From Oscillospiraceae bacterium (GTDB lineage: Bacteria; Bacillota; Clostridia; Oscillospirales; Acutalibacteraceae): DNA of 7,022 nt. Below, piece after piece: positions 1 through 6,166 of this stretch; position 1 is the stretch's first letter; the number at the start of each line of letters is the position of its first letter. Below the pieces are notes generated by a model. The model had not been told where the DNA came from and searched no databases. It saw nothing but the letters and a program-made list of their open reading frames with translations. The stretch covers positions 1 to 7,022 of the forward strand of contig JAIRUF010000168.1 in NCBI GenBank assembly GCA_031254555.1, in the 5' to 3' direction. A program made the position numbers and the translations under genes.

Positions 1-1596
1 AACCCGCCTTTTGATACAGATATAAAAAAACCAAATGCAGCCCATGATAATTTATCTCCCAATTTAAAAAAATACATTGATATGTTTGACGACATAGAAA
101 GAGAAGAGCCACGGGAGACTAAAGAAAATAAGCCCTCGGCAGATGAAACTGAACCTGCGGGTGTCCCTGAAGATGAAGCCGAAACAACACAAACACCCGA
201 AGAGGATGAAGCGGAGGCAACAGCACAGGCCCCGGAGGCTCCTACCAGTGAAGCTATAGTAGACGAGGCTGAACCCAATGAAGATATAAAAGGAGAAGAA
301 CCCCAAGATCAATCTAAAGCGGGCTTAAGGCAAAGTTTTGTTGATTTTTGGACAAGCAAGGATAACAGGGCCCAAAAAATTGCGATTATAATACTTTGCA
401 TTATTTTTATAGCCATCTTGGCCATGGGAATATATGTGTTTGCAAAAATGTCTCTGATTGGGACGAACGATGACAAAAACACCTATGAAGAGTCAGAGCT
501 TGAGGAAGAGATTAACGTCTCCATGATGGACGATATAACAGACGCAAAATCTCTCAATGGCCTGCTAAAGGCATGGTACAACAACGGCGGAGAGAAGATG
601 TCAAGCAAAAATATCATCAACATTTTGCTTTTGGGAATAGACAGCGAAAGCAACCTTGCCGACACAATGATACTGATGTCGCTAAACAAAAAAACTCAAA
701 AAATTTCACTGGTTTCACTTTACAGGGACAGCTACACATACTTTAAAACCGCGTCCGGCAAAGAGTATTACGCAAAACTTAACGCCGCATACTCTGCGGG
801 CGGGGCCGCCTGTACCGTTGATGCCATTGAAAACATTTATAAGATAAAGATAGACCATTATATAAGTGCGGATTATAAGGGGTTCACAGGGGCAGTAAAC
901 TCTCTTGGAGGGATCACTTTAAAAGTTGAGCCGTATGAGGCTTCTTATCTCAACAGGAAATACGGCCTTAATGTAAAGTCGGGGCAAACGACCCTTAAGG
1001 GGAAAGAGGCTCTGCTTTACAGCAGGATCAGGCATTCGGACAACGACGCTGACATAAGCCGCGCGCGCAGGAACAGAGCGGTGATTATCGCGGTTATGAA
1101 CAAGATGAAAAATGCAAGCCTTTCCCAGATGGACAAGATGGCAACACAGTTGCTTCCGCAAGTCAAGACAAGCCTTTCAAAGACGCAGATCCTGGGATAC
1201 GGCGCACAGGCGGTAACGCAGGGCTGGATGCAGTACGGGACAAAACAAACGGCGGTGCCAACACCTGAAACTAGCAGCAGCGGCCATATCGGGGATCAGT
1301 GGGTATTTATCGTAGATTATCCGGGAGCCGCGTATTATCTGCAAAACTTCATTTATGGCTCGTCTAACATCAAATTGAAAGACGGCAGGGTGTCTGCCCT
1401 TGATTTAAAACCTAAAACGCCGACAACCAGGAACAACAATTCTCATGCTTCCGCAACAGAAGGGACCGGAACCACTGATTCGGGCACGTTTGACACCGTT
1501 CCCTCTGATACGACCACGTCCACAACTTTGAGCACAAATCCAAGCTTTACATGGCCCTCTTTCAAACCTCCGACTACCGGGGGATCAATAGAATAA
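1..1596 (+). CDS. LytR-CpsA-Psr (LCP) family cell-envelope glycopolymer ligase, 5'-partial
   Basis: LCP enzymes transfer lipid-linked glycopolymers such as teichoic acids or capsule to peptidoglycan on the outer face of the membrane. The frame is open from base 1 with no stop. The first Met (82-84) has no Shine-Dalgarno sequence, so the true start probably lies upstream. Numbering from that Met: residues 1-93 are an acidic, Glu/Pro/Thr-rich cytoplasmic segment; 100-120 a membrane helix; about 174-340 the LCP domain; 443-504 a Ser/Thr/Pro-rich tail. Core motifs are NILLLGID (180-187), ADT (193-195), YRDSY (214-218) and RIR (315-317) followed by SRARRNR (326-332). The Asp and Arg residues match the pyrophosphate/metal-binding set known from LCP structures. 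Asn331 sits where many LCP proteins have Gln. The domain is extracellular, as expected for a single-pass type II protein. No LytR_C domain is recognisable. The family is clear; the polymer transferred is not. Confidence 0.93.
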   Translation, partial: NPPFDTDIKKPNAAHDNLSPNLKKYIDMFDDIEREEPRETKENKPSADETEPAGVPEDEAETTQTPEEDEAEATAQAPEAPTSEAIVDEAEPNEDIKGEEPQDQSKAGLRQSFVDFWTSKDNRAQKIAIIILCIIFIAILAMGIYVFAKMSLIGTNDDKNTYEESELEEEINVSMMDDITDAKSLNGLLKAWYNNGGEKMSSKNIINILLLGIDSESNLADTMILMSLNKKTQKISLVSLYRDSYTYFKTASGKEYYAKLNAAYSAGGAACTVDAIENIYKIKIDHYISADYKGFTGAVNSLGGITLKVEPYEASYLNRKYGLNVKSGQTTLKGKEALLYSRIRHSDNDADISRARRNRAVIIAVMNKMKNASLSQMDKMATQLLPQVKTSLSKTQILGYGAQAVTQGWMQYGTKQTAVPTPETSSSGHIGDQWVFIVDYPGAAYYLQNFIYGSSNIKLKDGRVSALDLKPKTPTTRNNNSHASATEGTGTTDSGTFDTVPSDTTTSTTLSTNPSFTWPSFKPPTTGGSIE

Positions 1597-1635
1597 AAAA
1601 CATCCGCGGGGCACAAAGCCCTGCGGATATTTTTT
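1595..1635 (+). terminator. Intrinsic terminator of the LCP gene
   Basis: An 11-bp stem (arms 1602-1612 and 1618-1628, one G-U pair, loop ACAAA) is followed by a T run at 1630-1635. A run of A at 1595-1600 sits on the other side, so the stem can lengthen through A-T pairs. It begins directly at the LCP stop codon and would end that transcript. Confidence 0.9.
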
Positions 1636-1747
1636 GTGAGCGGTATAAAGCAAGGTGGGGCGGAAAAAGGGCGTCAGCCGTGAGAACAAAGGAGACCTGT
1701 ACAGCATCTTGTTTGTGATGAACATAGATCTAAAAAATATATTGTTG

Positions 1748-1776
1748 TGGAAAAAAATGACAATCTGTGTTACAAT
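1748..1776 (+). promoter_or_regulatory. Predicted dfx promoter (extended -10)
   Basis: The -10 box TACAAT (1771-1776) is preceded by TG at 1768-1769, giving an extended -10 element. A weak -35 candidate, TGGAAA (1748-1753), lies 17 bp upstream. The predicted start of transcription is near 1783, leaving a 5' UTR of about 95 nt before dfx. The rest of the gap after the LCP terminator (1636-1747) shows no convincing gene. Confidence 0.5.
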
Positions 1777-1783
1777 GCAAGTG

Positions 1784-1805
1784 AATATAAGTGTGTACTT
1801 ATATT
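1784..1805. promoter_or_regulatory. Perfect inverted repeat at the dfx transcription start, operator candidate
   Basis: Arms AATATAAGT (1784-1792) and ACTTATATT (1797-1805) are exact reverse complements around the 4-base spacer GTGT. The repeat starts 8 bp after the -10 box, so a bound repressor would cover the transcription start. The spacing differs from the 7-1-7 layout of PerR/Fur boxes. The 7-4-7 core geometry resembles Rex sites, but the half-site sequence does not match Rex. A hairpin at the 5' end of the mRNA is the alternative reading. Confidence 0.45.
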
Positions 1806-1863
1806 AATTAAAAGTGTATCTGTGATACGCCCAGGGAATAAAAACACTTAAAATTAATTAAAA
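1803..1863 (+). other. Foldable dfx 5' UTR flanked by an 11-bp direct repeat
   Basis: A 7-bp hairpin pairs 1814-1820 with 1824-1830 (loop TGT, one G-U pair). A competing helix pairs AAGTGT (1812-1817) with ACACTT (1844-1849). The two share GTGT at 1814-1817, so they are mutually exclusive. The sequence ATTAATTAAAA occurs exactly at 1803-1813 and again at 1853-1863, just before the ribosome binding site. I do not recognise a known riboswitch class here. Confidence 0.3.
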
Positions 1864-1877
1864 AGGGGGACATTGAA

Positions 1878-2258
1878 ATGTCAGAAATTAAATTCTTCGT
1901 TTGTGAACATTGCGGTAATCTTGTAAGAGTTATAAACGACGCCGGGGTGCCAATGATTTGCTGCGGTCAGAAAATGACCGAACTAAAGGCCAACTCCGTT
2001 GATGCAAGTCAGGAAAAACATGTGCCGGTTGTCGAAATTTTAAACGGCGAGGTAAAGGTAACAGTCGGATCAGTAGAGCATCCCATGGTTGAAGAGCACA
2101 GCATTCAGTGGATATATCTTCTCACCGATAAGGGCGACCAGTTCAAAAAATTGACCCCCGGCATAACGCCGCAGGTAAAATTTAAACTGGCTGATGAAAA
2201 ACCGATTGCCGTTTATGAGTATTGCAATCTCCACGGGCTTTGGGTAGCTAAGGTCTGA
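1878..2258 (+). CDS. dfx: Desulfoferrodoxin (two-iron superoxide reductase)
   Basis: Dfx reduces superoxide to hydrogen peroxide in the cytoplasm of anaerobes, without releasing oxygen, using electrons usually delivered by rubredoxin. The 126 residues match the family's normal full length. The N-terminal desulforedoxin domain carries C9, C12, C28 and C29 (CEHC and CC), the four ligands of the Fe-Cys4 centre. The neelaredoxin domain carries H48, H68, H74, C116 and H119 (EKHVP, EHPM, EEH and YCNLHGLW), the complete His4-Cys catalytic iron site. E46 and K47, which surround the active site in the family, are also present. The start is set by the G-rich ribosome binding site at 1864-1869, 8 bases before the ATG. 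The gene appears monocistronic, with its own promoter and a terminator after it. No rubredoxin or rubrerythrin gene is adjacent. Confidence 0.97.
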   Translation: MSEIKFFVCEHCGNLVRVINDAGVPMICCGQKMTELKANSVDASQEKHVPVVEILNGEVKVTVGSVEHPMVEEHSIQWIYLLTDKGDQFKKLTPGITPQVKFKLADEKPIAVYEYCNLHGLWVAKV

Positions 2259-2310
2259 TATATTAATTAATAGAGTTCTTGCGGTATGCGCACAAATTAA
2301 AACGGCGGCT

Positions 2311-2360
2311 AAAAACTCAAGGGGAGTATGTATTTTATTATACATAACTCCCCTTAAAAT
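2311..2360. terminator. Bidirectional terminator between dfx and the cimA-leuCD operon
   Basis: Arms 2319-2333 and 2340-2355 form a 15-bp stem with one bulged T and the loop TTTATT. On the minus strand the stem runs into GAGTTTTT (complement of 2311-2318). On the plus strand it runs into AAAATTTT (2356-2363). It sits between converging transcripts, so it probably serves both. The minus side has the better T run. Confidence 0.85.
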
Positions 2361-2399
2361 TTTGAAATTACGGAAACCTGCTTTTGCACCTATCCTATA

Positions 2400-2888
2400 T
2401 CATATATCGCCGGCAATGGATTGGAGCAGTCCGCCTTTTTTAATAATGTTTTGAATAAATTCAGGAAATGGCTGCGAGGCGTATGTCTTCCCGGTCGTAC
2501 GGTTGCAAATCAGCCCGGAGTCAAAGTCCACACTTATTTGATCGCCGTCTTTTATATCCCGGCTTGCCTCGTCACATTCAAGGATAGGCAGGCCTATATT
2601 CAGTGAGTTTCGATAAAAGATCCTTGCAAAACTGCCGGCGATAACGCAGGATACGCCGCAGGCTTTTATTGAAATAGGAGCGTGCTCCCTTGACGAGCCG
2701 CAGCCAAAATTCTTGCCGGCCACGATAATGTCATCTTTTAAAACCTTGCCCGCAAAGTCTTTGTCAATGTCCTCCATGCAGTGCGCTGCAAGTTCTTTTG
2801 GATCAGCCGTTATCAAATGCCTTGCGGGGATTATTACGTCTGTGTCTACATTGTCCTCGTATTTATGGGCAAATCCCTGAGCCTTCAT
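2400..2888 (-). CDS. leuD: 3-isopropylmalate/citramalate dehydratase, small subunit
   Basis: LeuD is the swivelling domain that completes the active site of the LeuCD isomerase, which converts 2-isopropylmalate to 3-isopropylmalate and citramalate to beta-methylmalate. At 162 aa it is the short form shared by archaea and clostridia, rather than the roughly 200-aa enterobacterial form. Visible motifs are DTDVIIPAR (15-23), [12 protein letters not shown] (60-71) and [15 protein letters not shown] (87-101). The specificity loop after the first motif reads HLIT (24-27). It lacks the Arg of the YLRT loop of methanogen homoaconitase, which favours isopropylmalate/citramalate over homoaconitate. AGGAGG (complement of 2897-2902) lies 8 bases before the ATG. 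It is the last gene of the operon, 52 bp after leuC and just before the shared terminator. Confidence 0.95.
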   Translation of the reverse strand: MKAQGFAHKYEDNVDTDVIIPARHLITADPKELAAHCMEDIDKDFAGKVLKDDIIVAGKNFGCGSSREHAPISIKACGVSCVIAGSFARIFYRNSLNIGLPILECDEASRDIKDGDQISVDFDSGLICNRTTGKTYASQPFPEFIQNIIKKGGLLQSIAGDI

Positions 2889-2940
2889 GCTAAAATCCTC
2901 CTGATTCGTGGTTTTTTTTAGAAGCTATATAATATAATGA

Positions 2941-4200
2941 CTATAATTTGTACGGGCAGGTAAGATATCCTCTCAACGCGGAAGCCGCCGCTACATAGGG
3001 GGAGGACAGCACAACCTCGCTTTTCGGATGCCCCATTCGGCCCACAAAATTTCTGTTCGTGGTGGCAACAGCGCGCTCGCCGCTTGCAAGTATACCCATG
3101 TGTCCGCCGAGGCACGGTCCGCAGGTAGGTGTGCTGAACACGCCGCCGGCCCTTACAAAAATCTCGGCGAAACCAAGCTTTAAGCACTCAAGATACACCT
3201 CTTGCGACGCGGGAATAACAATGAGCCTTACGCCCTTTGCAACCTTTTTGCCCGCTAAAATTTCGGCGGCCTGACGCATATCCGACAACCTTCCGTTTGT
3301 ACACGAGCCGATCACCACCTGATCAATTTTCAAGTCTTCCGCGTCTTTTGCAAGCCGGGTATTTGACGGCAGATGAGGGAGTGCTACCGTCGGTTCAAGA
3401 GAATTTAAATCAATTTCTATAACCTCGTCATAAACGGCGTCGCTGTCAGCCTCAAAGATCATTGGATTGCGGGAAGATCTCTGGCCTACATAATCCAAAA
3501 CCTTGCCGTCAACGGGGAAGATTCCGTTTTTGGCCCCGCACTCTATGGACATGTTGGCTATACAAAAACGGTCGTCCATGGATAGGGATTTTAAACCGTC
3601 TCCGAAAAATTCAAGGGATTTGTATAACGCGCCGTCCACGCCGATTTTACCGATTAAATGAAGTATTACGTCCTTGCCGGTCACATATTTTTTAAGGGCC
3701 CCGGAAAGGACCACCTTGACAGCGCCGGGGACTTTAAACCAGGTTTTGCCGCAAAGCATGGCGGCCGCCATGTCAGTTGACCCGACACCTGTTGAAAAAG
3801 CTCCAAGCGCTCCGTAAGTGCAGGTGTGGGAGTCCGCGCCTATAACGGCGTCTCCCGGAACCACAAGACCCTTTTCCGGCAGCAGTGCGTGCTCTATGCC
3901 CATATCGCCTACATCAAAGAAATTTTCAATGCCGTGCTTTGACGCAAAATCACGCACCTGCTTGCAGTTCTGTGCGGACTTTATGTCCTTGTTGGGGGTA
4001 AAGTGATCCATTACCAAAGAAATTTTGGCCTTGTCAAAAACAGTTGATCCCCCGACTTTTTCAAACTCGTTTATAGCCACAGGGGCGGTCACGTCGTTGC
4101 CTAAAACCATGTCGAGATTTGCCTCTATAAGCTGCCCAGGGACAACGTGCAAAAGCCCTGAGTGAAATGCAAGTATCTTTTGTGTTGTGGTCATTGCCAT
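2941..4200 (-). CDS. leuC: 3-isopropylmalate/citramalate dehydratase, large subunit
   Basis: LeuC is the 4Fe-4S aconitase-family subunit that pairs with LeuD. From the ATG at 4200 the protein is 419 aa, the normal length of the archaeal/clostridial form. Visible landmarks are [36 protein letters not shown] with C300, and [11 protein letters not shown] with C360 and C363. These three Cys residues are the expected cluster ligands. The frame stays open upstream to 4269, but that start would overlap the end of cimA. AAAGGAGA (complement of 4210-4217) serves the ATG at 4200. A second in-frame ATG at 4194 is possible but lies further from this site. Only 22 bp separate the gene from cimA, so they are almost certainly co-transcribed. 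An archaeal-type homoaconitase is the nearest alternative, but the cimA neighbour argues for the leucine/isoleucine role. Confidence 0.96.
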   Translation of the reverse strand: MAMTTTQKILAFHSGLLHVVPGQLIEANLDMVLGNDVTAPVAINEFEKVGGSTVFDKAKISLVMDHFTPNKDIKSAQNCKQVRDFASKHGIENFFDVGDMGIEHALLPEKGLVVPGDAVIGADSHTCTYGALGAFSTGVGSTDMAAAMLCGKTWFKVPGAVKVVLSGALKKYVTGKDVILHLIGKIGVDGALYKSLEFFGDGLKSLSMDDRFCIANMSIECGAKNGIFPVDGKVLDYVGQRSSRNPMIFEADSDAVYDEVIEIDLNSLEPTVALPHLPSNTRLAKDAEDLKIDQVVIGSCTNGRLSDMRQAAEILAGKKVAKGVRLIVIPASQEVYLECLKLGFAEIFVRAGGVFSTPTCGPCLGGHMGILASGERAVATTNRNFVGRMGHPKSEVVLSSPYVAAASALRGYLTCPYKL

Positions 4201-4222
4201 AAGTGTACGTCTCCTTTTATTG

Positions 4223-5794
4223 TCAATGTGAAGAAAGAAGTTTGTATTCAACTGAGTCGGCAAGCGCAAACCAGCTTGCCTTAATAATATCGTGTGAAAT
4301 GCCGACAGTCGTCCAGACGTCGTCCCCGTCGGTAGAGGTTATAAATACGCGAACCACAGCGGCGGTTGAAGAGCCGGAATCCGTTACCCTTACTTTGTAG
4401 TCGATCAAACGCACGGTTGAAAGGCATGGATAAAAATCGGATAAAGCCTTGCGCAGGGAATTGTCAAGCGAATTTACGGGGCCGTCTCCCTTGGCGATAG
4501 ATATGTTCGCAACATCGTTGATTGACAGTTTAACAATGGCCGTTGAGGTGGATTTATCATTGCTGGAAAGCTCATCGACAACTATATAATCTAGCAGCTT
4601 AAAAGATGGGGCGGGGCCCTCCACAGCCTTGCGGACCAGTAATTCAAAGCTCCCCTCCGCCCCCTCATACTGATAGCCGAGTTGTTCTTTTTCCTTTAGC
4701 TTGGTTACAATTTGATCAAGGACGGGAGAGTCCTTTGAGAGGTCCGGATATATTTTACGAACCTTGTGGAGAACGGAGGACTTGCCTGCCATTTCGCTCA
4801 CTAAAATACGCCGTTTGTTACCTATGGAAGACGGGGGTATGTGCTCAAAAGCGCTCCGGTCTTTTAAGACCCCGTCAGCGTGCATACCGGCCTTGTGAGC
4901 AAAGGCGTTTCTCCCCACAAAGGGCATGTTGCGGTCAAGTGACACATTTGATATCTCAGCTATTTTACGTGCGGTAGAGGTTAAATTTTCCATAGAACCT
5001 GGGGGTATACACATATAGCCGCGCTTGATTTGCAAAATAGGTATAATTGCGGAGAGGTTTGCATTGCCTGTCCTCTCGCCGAAGCCCACAAAAGTTCCCT
5101 GAACCTGAGAGGCGCCTGCATCCACCGCCATAATCGAATTTGCAATGGCCAGACCGCAGTCATTGTGTGTGTGAATGCCAAAAGGGGTGCCCTCAAGGTA
5201 GGGCAAAACACCGGAACAGATACTGTAAATTTGATCCGGAAGGGTGCCGCCGTTTGTATCACAAAGCGTTATGCTGGAAGCTCCGCCGTTTTTTGCGGCC
5301 AAAAGTGTTTTAACGGCGTACTCCGGGTCATGGAGATACCCGTCAAAAAACTGCTCGGCGTCATAGATCACCATTTTACCGTGATCTTTAAAAAATCTGC
5401 ATGTGGTTTCTATAATTTTAAGGTTTTCCTCATCGCTTGTGTGCAGTATCTTTTTGACATGGAACAGAGAGCTTTTTCCAAATATGCTTACAACAGGTGT
5501 GCCGGCGGCAAGCAGCGCTTTACAGCCGGGGTCCTCGCTTACCAGTGTGTTTTTGCGGCGAGTACTGCCAAAAGCCGTAAGCTTGGAGTTCTTGAGCTGA
5601 AAACCCGTTTTATTGATATAGTCAAACAGCTCGCGGTCCTTGGGGTTTGATGCGGGATTGCCGCACTCGATAAAGTCTATCCCCATGTCGTCAAGGGATT
5701 TTATGATATTTATTTTATCGTTCAGCGAAAAAGAGATACCGTCGCTTTGCGCGCCGTCCCTTAGTGTGGAGTCCAATATTTGTATTTTCCTCAT
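4223..5794 (-). CDS. cimA: (R)-citramalate synthase
   Basis: CimA condenses pyruvate with acetyl-CoA to (R)-citramalate, the first step of threonine-independent isoleucine synthesis. At 523 aa it is close to the family's usual size. The N-terminal DRE-TIM barrel carries STLRDGAQ with R12-D13, FFDGY (149-153), [15 protein letters not shown] with metal ligands H208 and H210, and GERTGNANL with N244. The FFDGY and DTNGGTLP motifs point to the CimA branch rather than to 2-isopropylmalate synthase. The roughly 130-residue C-terminal part ([17 protein letters not shown], later [23 protein letters not shown]) is the LeuA-type allosteric domain, which usually binds the end product. The ATG at 5794 was chosen over an in-frame GTG at 5806, because that GTG lies inside the ribosome binding site. 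Residue Q148 replaces the His of the common AEHFFDGY motif. First gene of cimA-leuC-leuD, behind a structured leader. Confidence 0.92.
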   Translation of the reverse strand: MRKIQILDSTLRDGAQSDGISFSLNDKINIIKSLDDMGIDFIECGNPASNPKDRELFDYINKTGFQLKNSKLTAFGSTRRKNTLVSEDPGCKALLAAGTPVVSIFGKSSLFHVKKILHTSDEENLKIIETTCRFFKDHGKMVIYDAEQFFDGYLHDPEYAVKTLLAAKNGGASSITLCDTNGGTLPDQIYSICSGVLPYLEGTPFGIHTHNDCGLAIANSIMAVDAGASQVQGTFVGFGERTGNANLSAIIPILQIKRGYMCIPPGSMENLTSTARKIAEISNVSLDRNMPFVGRNAFAHKAGMHADGVLKDRSAFEHIPPSSIGNKRRILVSEMAGKSSVLHKVRKIYPDLSKDSPVLDQIVTKLKEKEQLGYQYEGAEGSFELLVRKAVEGPAPSFKLLDYIVVDELSSNDKSTSTAIVKLSINDVANISIAKGDGPVNSLDNSLRKALSDFYPCLSTVRLIDYKVRVTDSGSSTAAVVRVFITSTDGDDVWTTVGISHDIIKASWFALADSVEYKLLSSH

Positions 5795-6013
5795 TAAAAT
5801 CACCACCGAAGCAAAAAACTAATCTTGTGGCAAAGGCAGATACCTTGCCGGTTTTTAGGCCATATTTCATCCTGTACTGCGAAGGGGACCTATGTTTGGC
5901 ATACAGCCGAACTTTGAGCGGTTGAGCTCGCCCCGACAAAAATCCCCGCAATATAAAAATCTTATAGCCTCTAAATCATCCGATTTGTATGGATTATATG
6001 ATATAGAGCTAAT
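5795..6013 (-). ncRNA. Structured leader RNA or free-standing ncRNA upstream of cimA; class not confirmed
   Basis: From the predicted start near 6013 about 220 nt precede cimA with no credible gene. On the minus-strand RNA several helices can be read. AGGCUAU (5970-5964) pairs with AUGGCCU (5863-5857), extended by UUU/AAA (5975-5973 with 5856-5854). GCGGGGA (5949-5943) pairs with UCCCCUUCGC (5888-5879) with a UU bulge. GAGC/GCUC forms a small hairpin (5929-5926 with 5919-5916). GGCAAGG/CCUUUGCC (5849-5843 with 5836-5829) forms the last hairpin. CUGUA (5906-5902), inside the second helix, can pair with UACAG (5876-5872) outside it, which would be a pseudoknot. A U run (5818-5813) follows the last hairpin after 10 nt. 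It could instead pair with the A run at 5856-5852. This could be an attenuating riboswitch. Size, GC-rich core and own promoter also remind me of the raiA-motif ncRNA of clostridia, but I cannot confirm that, and raiA and comFC are not adjacent. Confidence 0.5.
5799..5807 (-). promoter_or_regulatory. cimA ribosome binding site deciding the start codon
   Basis: Read on the minus strand, GGTGGTGAT differs from the extended anti-SD complement GGAGGTGAT at one base. Its GGTGG core ends 8 bases before the ATG at 5794. It overlaps two in-frame GTG codons (5806 and 5803), which are therefore unlikely starts. GCCAC, a little upstream in the leader, could pair with the GTGGT of this site, a weak hint of translational masking. 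Confidence 0.7.
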
Positions 6014-6023
6014 TATATAATTA
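6010..6023. repeat. 14-bp perfect palindrome over the cimA operon -10 and start
   Basis: TAATTATATAATTA is its own reverse complement. It overlaps part of the -10 box and the predicted transcription start. The region is very AT-rich, so chance is a real possibility; an operator is the alternative. Confidence 0.3.
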
Positions 6024-6047
6024 TACACTTTTTATATTTTTTGTAAA
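6020..6047 (-). promoter_or_regulatory. Predicted sigma-A promoter of the leader and cimA-leuC-leuD
   Basis: On the minus strand TTTACA (6047-6042) and a perfect TATAAT (6025-6020) are separated by 16 bp. The predicted start is near 6013. No other promoter is visible between here and cimA, so the operon probably depends on transcription through the structured leader. Confidence 0.75.
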
Positions 6048-6055
6048 CGCTTAAG
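6042..6055. promoter_or_regulatory. cre-like (CcpA) site overlapping the cimA operon -35 box
   Basis: The plus-strand sequence TGTAAACGCTTAAG matches the cre consensus TGWAANCGNTNWCA at every position except the last two. It covers the whole -35 hexamer, so a bound CcpA would be expected to block the polymerase. CcpA control of branched-chain amino acid genes is known in Bacillus. The call rests on sequence match alone. Confidence 0.4.
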
Positions 6056-6112
6056 ATAATTTCATAAATATAAAGAAATAGTAAAAAAACAGTTACGAAA
6101 GTGCCTGATTTA

Positions 6113-6141
6113 TTGACTTTTAGATACTTTAAAAGTACAAT
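6113..6141 (+). promoter_or_regulatory. Predicted sigma-A promoter of the FHA gene
   Basis: TTGACT (6113-6118) and TACAAT (6136-6141) are separated by exactly 17 bp. The expected start of transcription is near 6148, just before the ribosome binding site at 6153-6160. The spacer contains a small inverted repeat, TACTT-TAA-AAGTA (6125-6137). Between this promoter and the divergent cimA promoter (6056-6112) I see only AT-rich sequence without a recognisable site. Confidence 0.8.
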
Positions 6142-6166
6142 AAACAGAACAAAGGAGGTGTGTCAT

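Noticed and set aside
1784..1805. PerR or Rex operator at dfx
   Set aside because: The half-sites and spacing do not match the PerR 7-1-7 box, and the half-site sequence does not match Rex. It is kept only as an unassigned inverted repeat.
1718..1807. Small 29-codon open frame between the LCP gene and dfx
   Set aside because: The nearest GGAGA is 23 bases from the ATG, and the frame runs through the predicted dfx promoter and the inverted repeat.
4201..4269. Longer leuC N-terminus starting at 4269
   Set aside because: It would overlap the cimA end by 47 bases and add 23 residues foreign to the family. The ribosome binding site supports 4200.
5030..5650. 206-codon plus-strand open frame antisense to cimA
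   Set aside because: It is fully inside the clear cimA coding region, with no recognisable protein features and no promoter or ribosome binding site of note.
5829..5856. Plus-strand terminator (hairpin then GGTTTTT)
   Set aside because: No plus-strand gene ends upstream of it. The same bases are better explained as part of the minus-strand structured RNA.
5868..5903. Leader peptide for attenuation (minus-strand ATG at 5903, 11 codons)
   Set aside because: It has no ribosome binding site and no run of Ile, Leu or Val codons, and it lies across the predicted helices.
5715..5951. 78-codon minus-strand open frame overlapping the leader and the cimA start
   Set aside because: It overlaps the start of cimA in another frame, has a basic, low-quality composition, and covers the structured RNA.
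5795..6013. T-box leader for cimA
   Set aside because: The conserved T-box sequence (AGGGUGGNACCGCG type) and a following terminator were looked for on the minus strand and are absent. The GGTGGTGAT near 5800 is the ribosome binding site.
6101..6166. Longer N-terminus of the FHA protein starting at a GTG at 6101
   Set aside because: The predicted promoter and transcription start lie inside this stretch, and a strong ribosome binding site serves the ATG at 6167.
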